Positions 6,207 through 14,416 of a stretch of 37,744 nucleotides of DNA are shown piece after piece. A program made the translations under genes and the position numbers. The notes beneath the pieces were generated by a model, which was not told the DNA's origin, did no database searches, and was given only the letters and a program-made list of their open reading frames with translations. How positions within the stretch are numbered: the stretch's first letter is position 1; every line of letters starts with the position of its first letter. Source of the stretch: an uncultured Eubacteriales bacterium (GTDB lineage: Bacteria > Bacillota > Clostridia > Christensenellales > CAG-1252); contig CADBTQ010000007.1 in the NCBI GenBank assembly GCA_902797685.1, forward strand, positions 71,290 to 109,033, read 5' to 3'.

Positions 6207-9200
6207 ATGAAGAAGAAACTTTTGACTATTTTGGTCGTGGTTGTTCTGGTCCTGTCCATCATGTCCTTGGCTTTTGTCGGCTGTAAGAAGAAAGACGACG
6301 GCAGCAACCAAGGCGGTAACGGCGGTCAAACCGTTGACCCCGGTAACCAAGGCGGCACCAATCCCGACCCCCAAGGCGGTGAGTCTAAGGACGATCCCGA
6401 AAAATTGGCGCAAGCTGCCGAGCAACTGGATTATTTGACCTCTTATGCCCAAGCTTGGGTGGTCAACAATGCCGGTGAATCCGTCGCTCCCGCCAGCGCT
6501 TTGCAAAACGCTCTCAAGAACGTGAAAGGCAGTGCGAACTGGAAAGCCATCAACACCATCAAAGTGGCATTGAACGGCAACGAGTATTCTATCGACGTCA
6601 CGTTTGCCAAGGGCTACGGCGACAAACAGAGCGTTAAAGTCAACGCCGTGACCGTGGCTGCCGACCGCTTTGTGGCAGGCATCCCCTACGCCGTTTCCAC
6701 CGACATTGCCAAATTCGACGACGTGTTCGTGCCCATCGCCAACGGTCTGCTCAAGACCATCAAGACCGCGATCGACAACGGCGTTGAGTTCATTACCGAC
6801 GAGAAAGGCAACAAGGTGTTTAGCGCCAACGCCGAATTGGGCGTGTCCGCCTTGGTCGGTCACTTCGGCGACGTGTTCGGCGGTATGGAATCTCCCGCCG
6901 AGTTCAGTCTCCGCATCGGTGGCAACATCGGTCGCGAAGCCAAAGACACCCAAGCGGCTATCGAGATCTTCCACGGCGACAAGGCTTTGGTCGGTTTGTA
7001 CTACTTTGGCGCCGAAGACAAGGAGGATTGCAAACTCTACTTGGGTTTGGATATCCGCGGCTATCAACAACACTACTTCATCGACAACGCCGAACTCAAC
7101 GCCCTCGTGATGGGTCTGTTGGCGGGTATCGGCAGTGAAGAAGTCATCGAGGAAGTTGAAGACGCTCCCGCCGAGGAGGAAGAAACCCCCATCTGGGAGA
7201 AGAAGTTCACCAGCTTTGAAGAATTCTTGGGTCTGTTCAACTTGGATCCCACCGTCGGCGGCGTGGTCAAATCCGTCATCACCAAGTTGCTTGCCGGCAA
7301 CATGGGTAGTTATCCCACCGCTAACGGCGGCAAGATGTACCAGATCCGCATCGATCTGAAGCAACTCATTTCCACTTTGCTCGAAACCGGCGAACTCGTA
7401 CAAGGTATCGTCAACAACCTCGTGCAATCCGTGGATATGCTCAAGACCCTTGACGTGGCTACCATGCAAGGTATCGGCGGCGCGTTGATCCTCTCTGCCG
7501 AAGTGAAAGCCGACGAGACTTTGGGTTCGGTCGAACTGAGTTACAACGTGGACGAGCACGACTTCCGCTTCAACGCCAACGACACCGAAGCGAAGAAATA
7601 CGGTCCCATCAACCTCGCTCTGTTTGTGAGAGACTTCGACCTCGGCAAACAAAACATCGAGATCGGTATGTTCGAAGAGGCGGATTACACCTACTTCTCG
7701 CCCCTCAATATCGAAGCTTCGGCTGAGTTCAGCACGACCATCAGCGGCGTGAACGAAGATATGGACGGCACCGTCAATTACGTCGCAGAGTTGAAAACCA
7801 ACATCAACCCCTTCGCGATGGAAGACGGCGTATTCCAACTCACCTTAGCCGATGCCGACAAGACCGAGACTGTGTTTAACCTCTACGGCGACCTCTTCTT
7901 TGGTGAAAACGGCTTGGACGCCAGTATCGAACTCTTCCATAAGGGCGAGATGGCTTCGTTCAACGCTTCCGACGTGGGCTTCCCCTTGATGATGACCGTT
8001 ATGGGTATTGTGATGAGTCCCGACAGCGTGTTGGCACCCGTCGTGACCTACGTCACCGACTTGATGAAACAATTCGGCTTTGACATGGATCAACCCGCTA
8101 TCGACGATGGCGAAGACGCTCCCGCCGATGAGATCGACGAACAAGAAGATGAAGGTCTCGGCCTTGATATGATGGGCTTGATCAACGTGATCAGTCACTT
8201 GGGCGACGAACTTGCCAAACTCAGAGAGGGCGGCTCCATCGACTATCCCGACAACATCGACTTCGCTAACCTCGGCGACTTCTACTTCCGCGCTAACCTC
8301 GACAACGAGGTCTACAACGAAGTGGTCAAGTACCTGTCCGAAGGTATCGGCGCACTCAAAGACGTTGAGTTCGATCAAAACGCCGCTCACGTGGATGTGT
8401 TTGTCAACTACACCAAAGACGGTGCTGACTACGGCGATCGCATCTTCGTCCACGTCAAATACAAAGCTATCGACGTCACCGTCGACGTCAACTGGCAACA
8501 CTGGGAGTTGGATAAACTCGCTTTCGTCAAAGTGACCGTCACCAACGGTGAGGGCAGCGACGCTTCCGTTACCGTCTATGACGCCAAGATCGACGCCGCC
8601 AACTGGGACAAAGAAGACGGTGAAGACAGCAACACTGCCAAAGTGACTTACAGCGTGACCGAAAACTTCGACGAGCCCGTCACTTACGTGGACGCTACCG
8701 TCGGTAAAGTCTTTGGCACCAGTGGAGACATGATCGGCGTGTGGGTCGACGCTCACCTCTACACCGCTACCGGTGAACCCGATCCCGAGGATCCCGAGGC
8801 AGAGTTCGAACTCATGGTGGATCACAACTTCTACGTCAACGTGTCCGCCGAGGACGGCAACTACAGATTTACGGGCGTTGCCAACGATCACGAGATCAAC
8901 ATCGATTTCGGCGAGTGGAAATATGAGAGCCGGAGCACCTTGTCCTTCGGTATTCCCGCTCCTCGCTGCAGCTTCAACTGCGCGTATGATTTGGACGGCA
9001 GATCCATCCGCTTGGTGGTCCGACGCGCCGAGATCAGCAATTGGGGCGCTAGCGTCACCATCGACGACAAGACTCCCGAAGGTGGCACAGAGATCGATGC
9101 CGAAAACGTGACCATGTGGGTGATTGGCATGATCAACGACGCTATCGAACCTTTCCTTAACGTCAATTTCGGCAACGTGCCCGGCGACGCTAACGACTGA
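6207..9200 (+). CDS. Large surface lipoprotein of unknown function
   Basis: A 997-aa protein with a lysine-rich N-terminus, a hydrophobic stretch (about residues 5-22) and a lipobox ending in Cys26 (AFVGC), so it should be lipid-anchored on the outside of the membrane. A Gly/Asn/Gln-rich spacer with NQGG repeats (about 33-65) follows. The rest is a long, acidic, mostly beta-looking region with no catalytic motif I recognise. Two acidic segments, near 313-330 (EEVEDAPAEEEE) and 633-655 (DDGEDAPADEIDEQEDE), divide it into three blocks. Codon choice resembles the ribosomal genes, suggesting high expression. GGAGG precedes the ATG. It is monocistronic, with its own promoter and terminator. Function unknown; cell-surface location is inferred from the lipobox. 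Confidence 0.88.
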   Translation: MKKKLLTILVVVVLVLSIMSLAFVGCKKKDDGSNQGGNGGQTVDPGNQGGTNPDPQGGESKDDPEKLAQAAEQLDYLTSYAQAWVVNNAGESVAPASALQNALKNVKGSANWKAINTIKVALNGNEYSIDVTFAKGYGDKQSVKVNAVTVAADRFVAGIPYAVSTDIAKFDDVFVPIANGLLKTIKTAIDNGVEFITDEKGNKVFSANAELGVSALVGHFGDVFGGMESPAEFSLRIGGNIGREAKDTQAAIEIFHGDKALVGLYYFGAEDKEDCKLYLGLDIRGYQQHYFIDNAELNALVMGLLAGIGSEEVIEEVEDAPAEEEETPIWEKKFTSFEEFLGLFNLDPTVGGVVKSVITKLLAGNMGSYPTANGGKMYQIRIDLKQLISTLLETGELVQGIVNNLVQSVDMLKTLDVATMQGIGGALILSAEVKADETLGSVELSYNVDEHDFRFNANDTEAKKYGPINLALFVRDFDLGKQNIEIGMFEEADYTYFSPLNIEASAEFSTTISGVNEDMDGTVNYVAELKTNINPFAMEDGVFQLTLADADKTETVFNLYGDLFFGENGLDASIELFHKGEMASFNASDVGFPLMMTVMGIVMSPDSVLAPVVTYVTDLMKQFGFDMDQPAIDDGEDAPADEIDEQEDEGLGLDMMGLINVISHLGDELAKLREGGSIDYPDNIDFANLGDFYFRANLDNEVYNEVVKYLSEGIGALKDVEFDQNAAHVDVFVNYTKDGADYGDRIFVHVKYKAIDVTVDVNWQHWELDKLAFVKVTVTNGEGSDASVTVYDAKIDAANWDKEDGEDSNTAKVTYSVTENFDEPVTYVDATVGKVFGTSGDMIGVWVDAHLYTATGEPDPEDPEAEFELMVDHNFYVNVSAEDGNYRFTGVANDHEINIDFGEWKYESRSTLSFGIPAPRCSFNCAYDLDGRSIRLVVRRAEISNWGASVTIDDKTPEGGTEIDAENVTMWVIGMINDAIEPFLNVNFGNVPGDAND

Positions 9201-9220
9201 TCGTCAACTTAACAACAAAA

Positions 9221-9246
9221 AGGACTGCTTCGGCAGTCCTTTTTTT
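9221..9246 (+). terminator. Intrinsic terminator of the 997-aa lipoprotein gene
   Basis: AGGACTGC (9221-9228), TTCG tetraloop, GCAGTCCT (9233-9240), T-run to 9246. Preceded by an A-run. Confidence 0.93.
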
Positions 9247-9275
9247 GCGTAAACCGCAATCTTGCGGCGCGCAAT

Positions 9276-9301
9276 AAAAAAGACCGCTGAGCGGTCTTTT
9301 T
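9276..9301 (-). terminator. Terminator of the small Cys-rich gene (bidirectional)
   Basis: GACCGC (9282-9287), loop TGA, GCGGTC (9291-9296), flanked by A6 and T5, so it can act on either strand. It lies directly after the stop of the minus-strand gene. Confidence 0.85.
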
Positions 9302-9302
9302 A

Positions 9303-9464
9303 TTACTTGCAGCCACAGCCGCCGTGAGGGGTGAACATCTTGTTACCACCGCAGCCGCCGCAGTACTCCAACACGAGCAAGAGGGGCAGGATGTCGCAGA
9401 TGTTGCCGCCGCAGCAGCACAACAGGATAATGATCCAAAGATAGTTGTCGCCAAAGTTCATCAT
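9303..9464 (-). CDS. 53-aa Cys/Gly-rich membrane micro-protein
   Basis: A short frame read on the minus strand, starting ATGATG and preceded by GGAGG (9475-9479), about 10 nt upstream. The protein begins MMNFGDNYLWIIILL, a hydrophobic helix, then CCCGGN, a second hydrophobic segment (ICDILPLLLVL) and a tail with C-G-G-C-G-G and GGCGCK. There are eight cysteines in 53 residues. Own ribosome binding site, own terminator and a clean division between two hydrophobic segments argue that it is real. Tiny CCCGG-type proteins of this look occur widely in Firmicutes without known function. A metal- or thiol-related membrane role is only a guess. Divergent from glyS. Confidence 0.75.
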   Translation of the reverse strand: MMNFGDNYLWIIILLCCCGGNICDILPLLLVLEYCGGCGGNKMFTPHGGCGCK

Positions 9465-9567
9465 AATATATGTACCTCCAAAGTCCTTTGTACGAGCGTT
9501 TTGGTCTCGCTCTTAGTGTAGCCTATGAGGATCGGGGCAATATGGTGACAACTATCGGGCAATTTGG

Positions 9568-9596
9568 TTGACTTTTTGGGCGAGTTGCACTATGAT
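9568..9596 (+). promoter_or_regulatory. Promoter of glyS
   Basis: TTGACT (9568-9573), 17-nt spacer, TATGAT (9591-9596). The predicted start is ~20 nt before the glyS start codon. No T-box-like leader fits in this space. Confidence 0.7.
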
Positions 9597-9625
9597 GATG
9601 GTAGTCTATATATAGAGGTATGAGT

Positions 9626-11005
9626 ATGTCGAAATCTTGTTTGACTATGGACAAATTGGTTTCCCACTGCAAGACGGTGGGCTTCGTGTATCCCGGCTCG
9701 GATATCTACGGCGGACTCGCCAACACTTGGGACTACGGTCCTTTGGGCGTGGAACTCAAAAACAACATCAAGCGCAGTTGGTGGAAACGCTTCGTGCAGG
9801 AAAACCCCTCCACCTACGGGGTGGACGCCGCTATCCTGATGAACAGCCGCGTATGGGAAGCCAGCGGTCATACCGCCAGTTTTTCCGATCCCAAGATGGA
9901 TTGCCGCGAGTGCAAGACCCGTTACAGAGCGGACAATCTGATCGAGGAGCATTCCAAAGGGGAAGTCAATCCCGACACCATGACCAACGAGGAGATGGAA
10001 GCTTATATCGAAGAGCATCACATCAACTGCCCTCGTTGCGGCCGTCACAACTGGACGCCCATTCGTCAATTCAACATGATGTTTTCCACCTCTCGCGGAG
10101 TGACCGACGAGGGACAAGATCTCATCTATCTGCGCCCCGAGACCGCGCAAGGGGAGTTTGTCAACTTCCTCAACGTGCAACGCACCACCCGCGCCAAGGT
10201 GCCTTTCGGTATCGCTCAGATCGGCAAAGCGTTCCGCAACGAGATCACCCCCGGCAACTTCATTTTCCGCACCATCGAGTTTGAACAGATGGAGCACCAA
10301 TGGTTCTGCAAAGGGGAAGACGGGGACAAGTTTTATCACGAGTACAAGCAAAAGGCTTGGCAATATCTCCTCGACTTGGGCTTTGACGAGGCGGAACTGC
10401 GCTTCAAAGACCACGACAAGTTGGCGCACTATGCCAAAGCCGCTTGCGACATCCAATACAATTTCCCCATCGGCTGGTCCGAGCTCAACGGCATCCACAA
10501 CCGTACCGACTACGACCTTAGCCGTCACCAAGAGTACAGCGGCAAGCCCATGCAATACTTGGATCCCGTCACGAACGAAAAGTACGTGCCCTACGACATC
10601 GAGTACAGCATCGGTTGCGACCGACTGCTCCTTGCGGTGTTGTGCGCCGCTTACGACGAGGAACAACTGGAAGGCGGGGACAGCCGCGTGGTGATGCACT
10701 TCCATCCCTTCCTGGCTCCTTACAAGGTGGCGATTTTGCCCTTGCAAAAGAACTTGGGCGACAAAGCCAAGGAACTGTACGCCACTCTGTCCAAGCACTT
10801 TATGTGCACTTACGACGAGACCGGCTCCATCGGCAAGCGCTATCGTCGTCAAGACCAGATCGGCACCCCCATGTGCGTGACCATCGACTTTGATACGTTG
10901 GAGGACGACACCGTGACCGTGAGAGACCGCGACACCATGCAACAAGTGCGGTTGCCCATCGATCAACTTGTTTCTTACGTGCAAGAGCGCGTGCAATTCA
11001 ACTAA
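9626..11005 (+). CDS. glyS: Glycine--tRNA ligase, homodimeric type
   Basis: Charges tRNA-Gly in the cytosol. The class II core shows motif 2 (FRNEITPGNFIFRTIEFEQM) and a motif 3 of the form GCDRLLLAVL. An early zinc-like cluster is visible as CREC ... CPRCGRHNW. The C-terminal anticodon-binding domain contains KRYRRQDQIGTPMCVTIDF. This is the alpha2 enzyme found in many Gram-positives and eukaryotes, not the alpha2beta2 type. There are two in-frame ATGs, at 9620 and 9626. The AGAGG at 9614-9618 is only 1 nt from the first but 7 nt from the second, so 9626 (459 aa) is chosen; starting at 9620 adds two residues. Followed by a terminator. Confidence 0.95.
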   Translation: MSKSCLTMDKLVSHCKTVGFVYPGSDIYGGLANTWDYGPLGVELKNNIKRSWWKRFVQENPSTYGVDAAILMNSRVWEASGHTASFSDPKMDCRECKTRYRADNLIEEHSKGEVNPDTMTNEEMEAYIEEHHINCPRCGRHNWTPIRQFNMMFSTSRGVTDEGQDLIYLRPETAQGEFVNFLNVQRTTRAKVPFGIAQIGKAFRNEITPGNFIFRTIEFEQMEHQWFCKGEDGDKFYHEYKQKAWQYLLDLGFDEAELRFKDHDKLAHYAKAACDIQYNFPIGWSELNGIHNRTDYDLSRHQEYSGKPMQYLDPVTNEKYVPYDIEYSIGCDRLLLAVLCAAYDEEQLEGGDSRVVMHFHPFLAPYKVAILPLQKNLGDKAKELYATLSKHFMCTYDETGSIGKRYRRQDQIGTPMCVTIDFDTLEDDTVTVRDRDTMQQVRLPIDQLVSYVQERVQFN

Positions 11006-11015
11006 GCGTTTACTT

Positions 11016-11049
11016 CCGCTCTTGCCGATAGGACAGGAGCGGTTTTTTT
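11016..11049 (+). terminator. Terminator/attenuator between glyS and the walJ-like operon
   Basis: CCGCTCTTG (11016-11024) pairs with CAGGAGCGG (11034-11042, one G-T), then seven T. The next start codon is at 11060, only 10 nt after the T-run, and no promoter fits in between. The downstream operon must therefore use read-through or a promoter inside glyS. Confidence 0.82.
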
Positions 11050-11059
11050 GAGGTGAAGT

Positions 11060-11836
11060 ATGAGCGTTAAAGTATGTGTTTTGGCAAGCGGTAGCAAAGG
11101 TAATTGCACCTACATCACAGACGGCGTGACGCGTATTCTGATCGACGCGGGTATCTCTTGTCGCAAGATCGAAGAGGGACTGGCGCCTTTGGGGGCCAAA
11201 TTGACCAATATTGACGCCGTGCTTCTCACCCACGAACATATCGACCACGTATACGGACTGCATACTTTGGCAAAAAAATACGATATGCCCATCCTTGCCA
11301 ATTCCCGTACCGCCGTATCGGTGGACGTCAAAATGCACACCGATATCGCCCGCAAGCAAAAGGACAACTTCGATACCGGCTTTCGGGTGGGGACGGCGGA
11401 TATTTTCCCTTTCCGGGTCTCTCACGACGCCGCGTGTCCCGTGGGGTACGTGCTGACCTTGGGCGGGCATAAGGTGGCGTATTGCACCGACTTGGGACAT
11501 ATCACCGACTCGGTGCGCAACAACGTGTCGGGTTGCGACGTCGTGATATTGGAGTCCAACCACGACTTGCACATGCTGGAGACGGGGCCCTATCCTCCCG
11601 AGTTGCAGGCCCGTATCAAGTCCGACGTGGGGCACCTCAGCAACGAACAATGCGCCGCTTTTGCCGCCGAACTGGCGCTATCCGGCGCAAGGCAGATCGT
11701 GTTGGCGCACCTAAGCGAGCAAAACAACACCCCCTCGCTCGCCCTCAAAGCGGTGCAAAATGCCCTCGAACAATCGGGCGCTTCGGCGTCTATTGTCGTC
11801 GCCAAACAAAACGCGGCGGTCGGGGTGGAACTATGA
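11060..11836 (+). CDS. walJ: MBL-fold metallohydrolase, WalJ/YycJ-like
   Basis: A 258-aa metallo-beta-lactamase-fold protein. It opens with VCVLASGSKGNCTYI, the WalJ/YycJ N-terminal signature, and carries the metal site HEHIDH at 58-63, with further ligands in SHDA, CTDLGH and HLS(E). In Bacillus the homologue sits in the walRK cluster and is implicated in DNA-end processing. Here no walRK genes are present, but the linkage to rlmH is kept. GAGGTG precedes the ATG. The stop overlaps the next start in ATGA. Symbol given by family and synteny; function not proven here. Confidence 0.82.
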   Translation: MSVKVCVLASGSKGNCTYITDGVTRILIDAGISCRKIEEGLAPLGAKLTNIDAVLLTHEHIDHVYGLHTLAKKYDMPILANSRTAVSVDVKMHTDIARKQKDNFDTGFRVGTADIFPFRVSHDAACPVGYVLTLGGHKVAYCTDLGHITDSVRNNVSGCDVVILESNHDLHMLETGPYPPELQARIKSDVGHLSNEQCAAFAAELALSGARQIVLAHLSEQNNTPSLALKAVQNALEQSGASASIVVAKQNAAVGVEL

Positions 11837-12807
11837 CCGAGCGCAAAACGCAATTCGGTTTTAACGACGGCGGTATCCTGTTTTCGATCGCCGTCGCCCT
11901 CATGTTTTTGTACCAGATCGCTTTGAGTTTGGCGATCAAGCCCTCTTCGCAAGTCTTTTTGTGGGCGTATTCTTTCGGCACGCCCGTGATCTTTGTCCTC
12001 ACCTCGACCGTGGGCGCGTTGGTCATGCGGGTCAACCCCCTCAAAGCGTTGCCCATCGCCAAAGCCCCCAAACCGAGAGAGGCGGGCAGAGCGATCCTTT
12101 TGGCGATCCTCGCGGTGTTGGCGTTTTTGCCCTTGGCTACCGCCGTGCAATGGTTGTTCGGTTTGATGGGGTATCGGCAAGCCCCCGTGTACGCCGATTA
12201 CAGTTCCACTTGGTGGCGCATGCTGTTGGGACTGGTGGGGATCGCGCTGTTGCCCGCCATCGGCGAAGAGTTTTTGTTCCGCGGGGTGGTGTACGGCTCT
12301 ATCCGTCGCAAGGGTACGGTGTACGCCGTTTTCTTGACCGCCTTGCTGTTTGCGCTGCTTCACGGTAGCCCCGTGCAGTTTATCCACCAGTTTTTGATCG
12401 GCTGTATCATGGCTTTTTTGGTCTATCAAACCGAGTGTTTGTGGACGAGCGTGCTGTTCCACTTCGTCAACAATGCGGTGATCATCTTGTACGAGTTCGT
12501 CTATAAAGCGGCGTGCGCGACGTATACTATCCCTTGGTGGGTGTATCTCGTGATGTTTGTAGTGGCGGCGCCGCTTTTGGTGCTCGTCCTTCTCAAAACG
12601 GGACTTCGCAAGCCCACCGATCAAGAGGGCGATCCCGTGCCGATGGTCGCCGCTCCTTCCTTGGGGCGCGGCGGCGCATTTTGGGCGAAGAGGGGAGAGT
12701 ATATCCCCTACCAAGCCAACCCCAAACCGTTCGGGTTGTACGTGGCGTTCGCCATCGTGGGGATCATTTGGCTTGCCAATACCATAGTGGGGTGGAAAGG
12801 AGTATGA
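11833..12807 (+). CDS. CPBP-family intramembrane metalloprotease (first copy)
   Basis: A 324-aa polytopic membrane protein with about eight hydrophobic segments. The Abi/CPBP (Rce1-like) motifs are intact: EEFLFRG at 145-151, H177 in LLHGSP, and H210 with FVNN. A longer frame begins at 11482, but the ATG at 11833 forms an ATGA overlap with the walJ-like gene and is preferred. The C-terminal ~70 residues form a polar loop (LGRGGAFWAKRGEYIPYQ) and a last helix. Family members cleave CAAX-like or other membrane substrates, or protect against bacteriocins. The substrate here is unknown. Translationally coupled to a second copy. Confidence 0.88.
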   Translation: MTERKTQFGFNDGGILFSIAVALMFLYQIALSLAIKPSSQVFLWAYSFGTPVIFVLTSTVGALVMRVNPLKALPIAKAPKPREAGRAILLAILAVLAFLPLATAVQWLFGLMGYRQAPVYADYSSTWWRMLLGLVGIALLPAIGEEFLFRGVVYGSIRRKGTVYAVFLTALLFALLHGSPVQFIHQFLIGCIMAFLVYQTECLWTSVLFHFVNNAVIILYEFVYKAACATYTIPWWVYLVMFVVAAPLLVLVLLKTGLRKPTDQEGDPVPMVAAPSLGRGGAFWAKRGEYIPYQANPKPFGLYVAFAIVGIIWLANTIVGWKGV

Positions 12808-13889
12808 GTCGTCGCAATCAACTGTTATCTACCTATTTTTGCTCGATGGTGTGTTTGTCCCTGCTCAACGTCTTTTTGAGCGTGGTACCCAATCATCTTA
12901 GCGACAACGGCACCAATCTGTTGTACTCTTTGTTGGCGCAGATCTTTTGCATGGGCGTGATCCCTCTTTTGGGCGGCACGCTGACCTATTGGGGTAAAGG
13001 CGGCACCGTAGCCGAGCGCATGAGCTATACCTTGCGCCGTTGGGGCTACCGCGCCCCCAAAGACAAGCGGGTGTGGTTGCCCGTCGTGTTGTTGTCCGTC
13101 AGCTTTATCTACGTCACTCAACTCGTGGCGCGTATCGGCAATTTGGCGCTGATGTTGGGGCAGTACACCTTCCCGGCAAGCGGCAGCTACATGTACAACA
13201 ACGTGGGTGAACTGTTGATGTGGATCGCGGTAGGTTCGCTTTTGCCCGCCACCTTCGAGGAATTGACCCACCGCGGGCTCGTGATCGACGCCATCGGCGA
13301 TGGGGGCAACGAGATCGAGCAAATGTTGTTGTGCGGCTTGCTGTTCGCTTTGATGCACACCAATATCCTGCAATTTTTGTACGCCTTCGCGGGCGGGTGC
13401 ATGATGGCGTTTCTCACCATCAAGACCAAGAGTGTTTTGCCCGCTATGCTGCTGCACTTCGTCAACAACACCTATTCGCACCTCTCGTCCTACGCTTCCC
13501 AAAACCCCGATTCCGTCTTGGGTTGGATGGATGTTGTCAGCGACTTTTTTACGAGCAATATCGCCATGCTTCTTTTGGGCGGGGTGCTATTGGTGGGCAA
13601 CGTTGTGTTGGCGCTCTATTTGCTCACTTGGGTGCAAAAGACCTCGGGCGCGCCCGAAGGCTTGCGCGAAGTGACTTTGCTTCGTTTCGGCCGCAAAAAG
13701 AAAGTTGCGCCCCAAGCTAACGCCGCTATGGACGAGCAGACCCCATCCGATCCCGCGCCCGTCATCACCTTGGACGCGTATCGTCCGTTTGGCAAAGCCA
13801 AGCTGTCCGACAATATCTTTTTGGCGGGGGTCGTTACGACCACGGCTTTGACGACCGTATTTACCTACGTGTGGGGTGTGGTCAGATGA
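12804..13889 (+). CDS. CPBP-family intramembrane metalloprotease (second copy)
   Basis: A 361-aa polytopic protein with the same catalytic pattern as its upstream neighbour: EELTHRG at 152-158, H185 in ALMHTN and H218 with FVNN. The overall sequences are otherwise quite different, so this is not a recent duplication. A basic, Pro/Ala-rich cytoplasmic segment (about 290-325) precedes a final hydrophobic helix. The start is set by the ATGA overlap at 12804 and AAAGGAG just upstream, rather than the longer frame from 12513. It ends in another ATGA overlap with rlmH. The two proteins may act on different substrates or as a pair; this is inference. Confidence 0.86.
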   Translation: MSRRNQLLSTYFCSMVCLSLLNVFLSVVPNHLSDNGTNLLYSLLAQIFCMGVIPLLGGTLTYWGKGGTVAERMSYTLRRWGYRAPKDKRVWLPVVLLSVSFIYVTQLVARIGNLALMLGQYTFPASGSYMYNNVGELLMWIAVGSLLPATFEELTHRGLVIDAIGDGGNEIEQMLLCGLLFALMHTNILQFLYAFAGGCMMAFLTIKTKSVLPAMLLHFVNNTYSHLSSYASQNPDSVLGWMDVVSDFFTSNIAMLLLGGVLLVGNVVLALYLLTWVQKTSGAPEGLREVTLLRFGRKKKVAPQANAAMDEQTPSDPAPVITLDAYRPFGKAKLSDNIFLAGVVTTTALTTVFTYVWGVVR

Positions 13890-14356
13890 AAGTCACCGTC
13901 GTCTGCGTGGGCAAACTCAAAGAGCCCTATCTCAAAGACGCGATCGCCGAGTATGCCAAAAGGCTTAGTCGGTACTGCAAGTTTGGGGTGGTGGAACTGG
14001 CGGAGAGCAAAAACACCTCTCGCGCCCTTGCCGATATCGCCCGCGCCAAAGAGGAAGAGGGAGAGCGCATCTTGCACGCCTTGGGCGAGGGGGAAGTGGT
14101 CGTCCTCGATCTCGGCGGCAAAGAGATCGCAAGCGAAGAGTTGGCGGACTACGTAGGCAAAGCCGCCGACCGGGGCAAAGACCTGTATTTCGTCATTGGC
14201 GGGAGCGACGGGTTGTCGCCCGCCGTCCTTGAGCGCGCCGACTTGACCGTTCGTTTTGGGCGCATCACCTTGCCTCACCAGTTGTGCCGCGTGGTGCTGT
14301 CCGAGCAGATCTACCGCGCCTTCTGCATCGTGGCGGGCAGTAGCTACCACAAGTAG
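13886..14356 (+). CDS. rlmH: 23S rRNA (pseudouridine1915-N3)-methyltransferase RlmH
   Basis: A SPOUT-fold methyltransferase modifying helix 69 of 23S rRNA. At 156 aa it has the family's length. The SAM-binding knot is visible as VIGGSDGLSP (103-112) and the C-terminal signature as LPHQLCRVVLSEQIYRAF ending in YHK. A GTG at 13871 is in frame but the ATG at 13886 forms the ATGA overlap and gives the canonical MKVTVVCVGK start. Last gene of the four-gene operon. The first hairpin of a palindrome array begins one nt after the stop. Confidence 0.95.
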   Translation: MKVTVVCVGKLKEPYLKDAIAEYAKRLSRYCKFGVVELAESKNTSRALADIARAKEEEGERILHALGEGEVVVLDLGGKEIASEELADYVGKAADRGKDLYFVIGGSDGLSPAVLERADLTVRFGRITLPHQLCRVVLSEQIYRAFCIVAGSSYHK

Positions 14357-14416
14357 TGCAAAGCGGGCGCTTTGCAATGATATACCGCCGTCGGCGGTAT
14401 GATGTACGGCTAAGCC
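14357..14416. repeat. Hairpin array 1 (linker ATGATAT/ATGATGT)
   Basis: TGCAAAGC-gggc-GCTTTGCA (14357-14376), linker ATGATAT (14377-14383), ACCGCC-gtc-GGCGGT (14384-14398), linker ATGATGT (14399-14405), then GGCT-a-AGCC (14408-14416). It fills the whole gap between two convergent genes, rlmH and the ROK-like gene, and may also terminate both. No T-run follows any hairpin. Confidence 0.8.

Noticed and set aside
6192..7838. 548-aa antisense frame under the large lipoprotein
   Set aside because: Runs opposite a gene with clear promoter, lipobox and terminator; composition (Val, His, Gly, Asp) is typical of a reverse-strand shadow.
9596..9625. T-box riboswitch before glyS
   Set aside because: The leader is only about 20 nt, too short for a T-box. 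The metG leader (~45 nt) is likewise too short, and lysS lies directly behind greA.
9590..11650. 686-aa antisense frame over glyS and the walJ-like gene
   Set aside because: Codon-bias shadow of well-identified genes; no homology recognised and no ribosome binding site.
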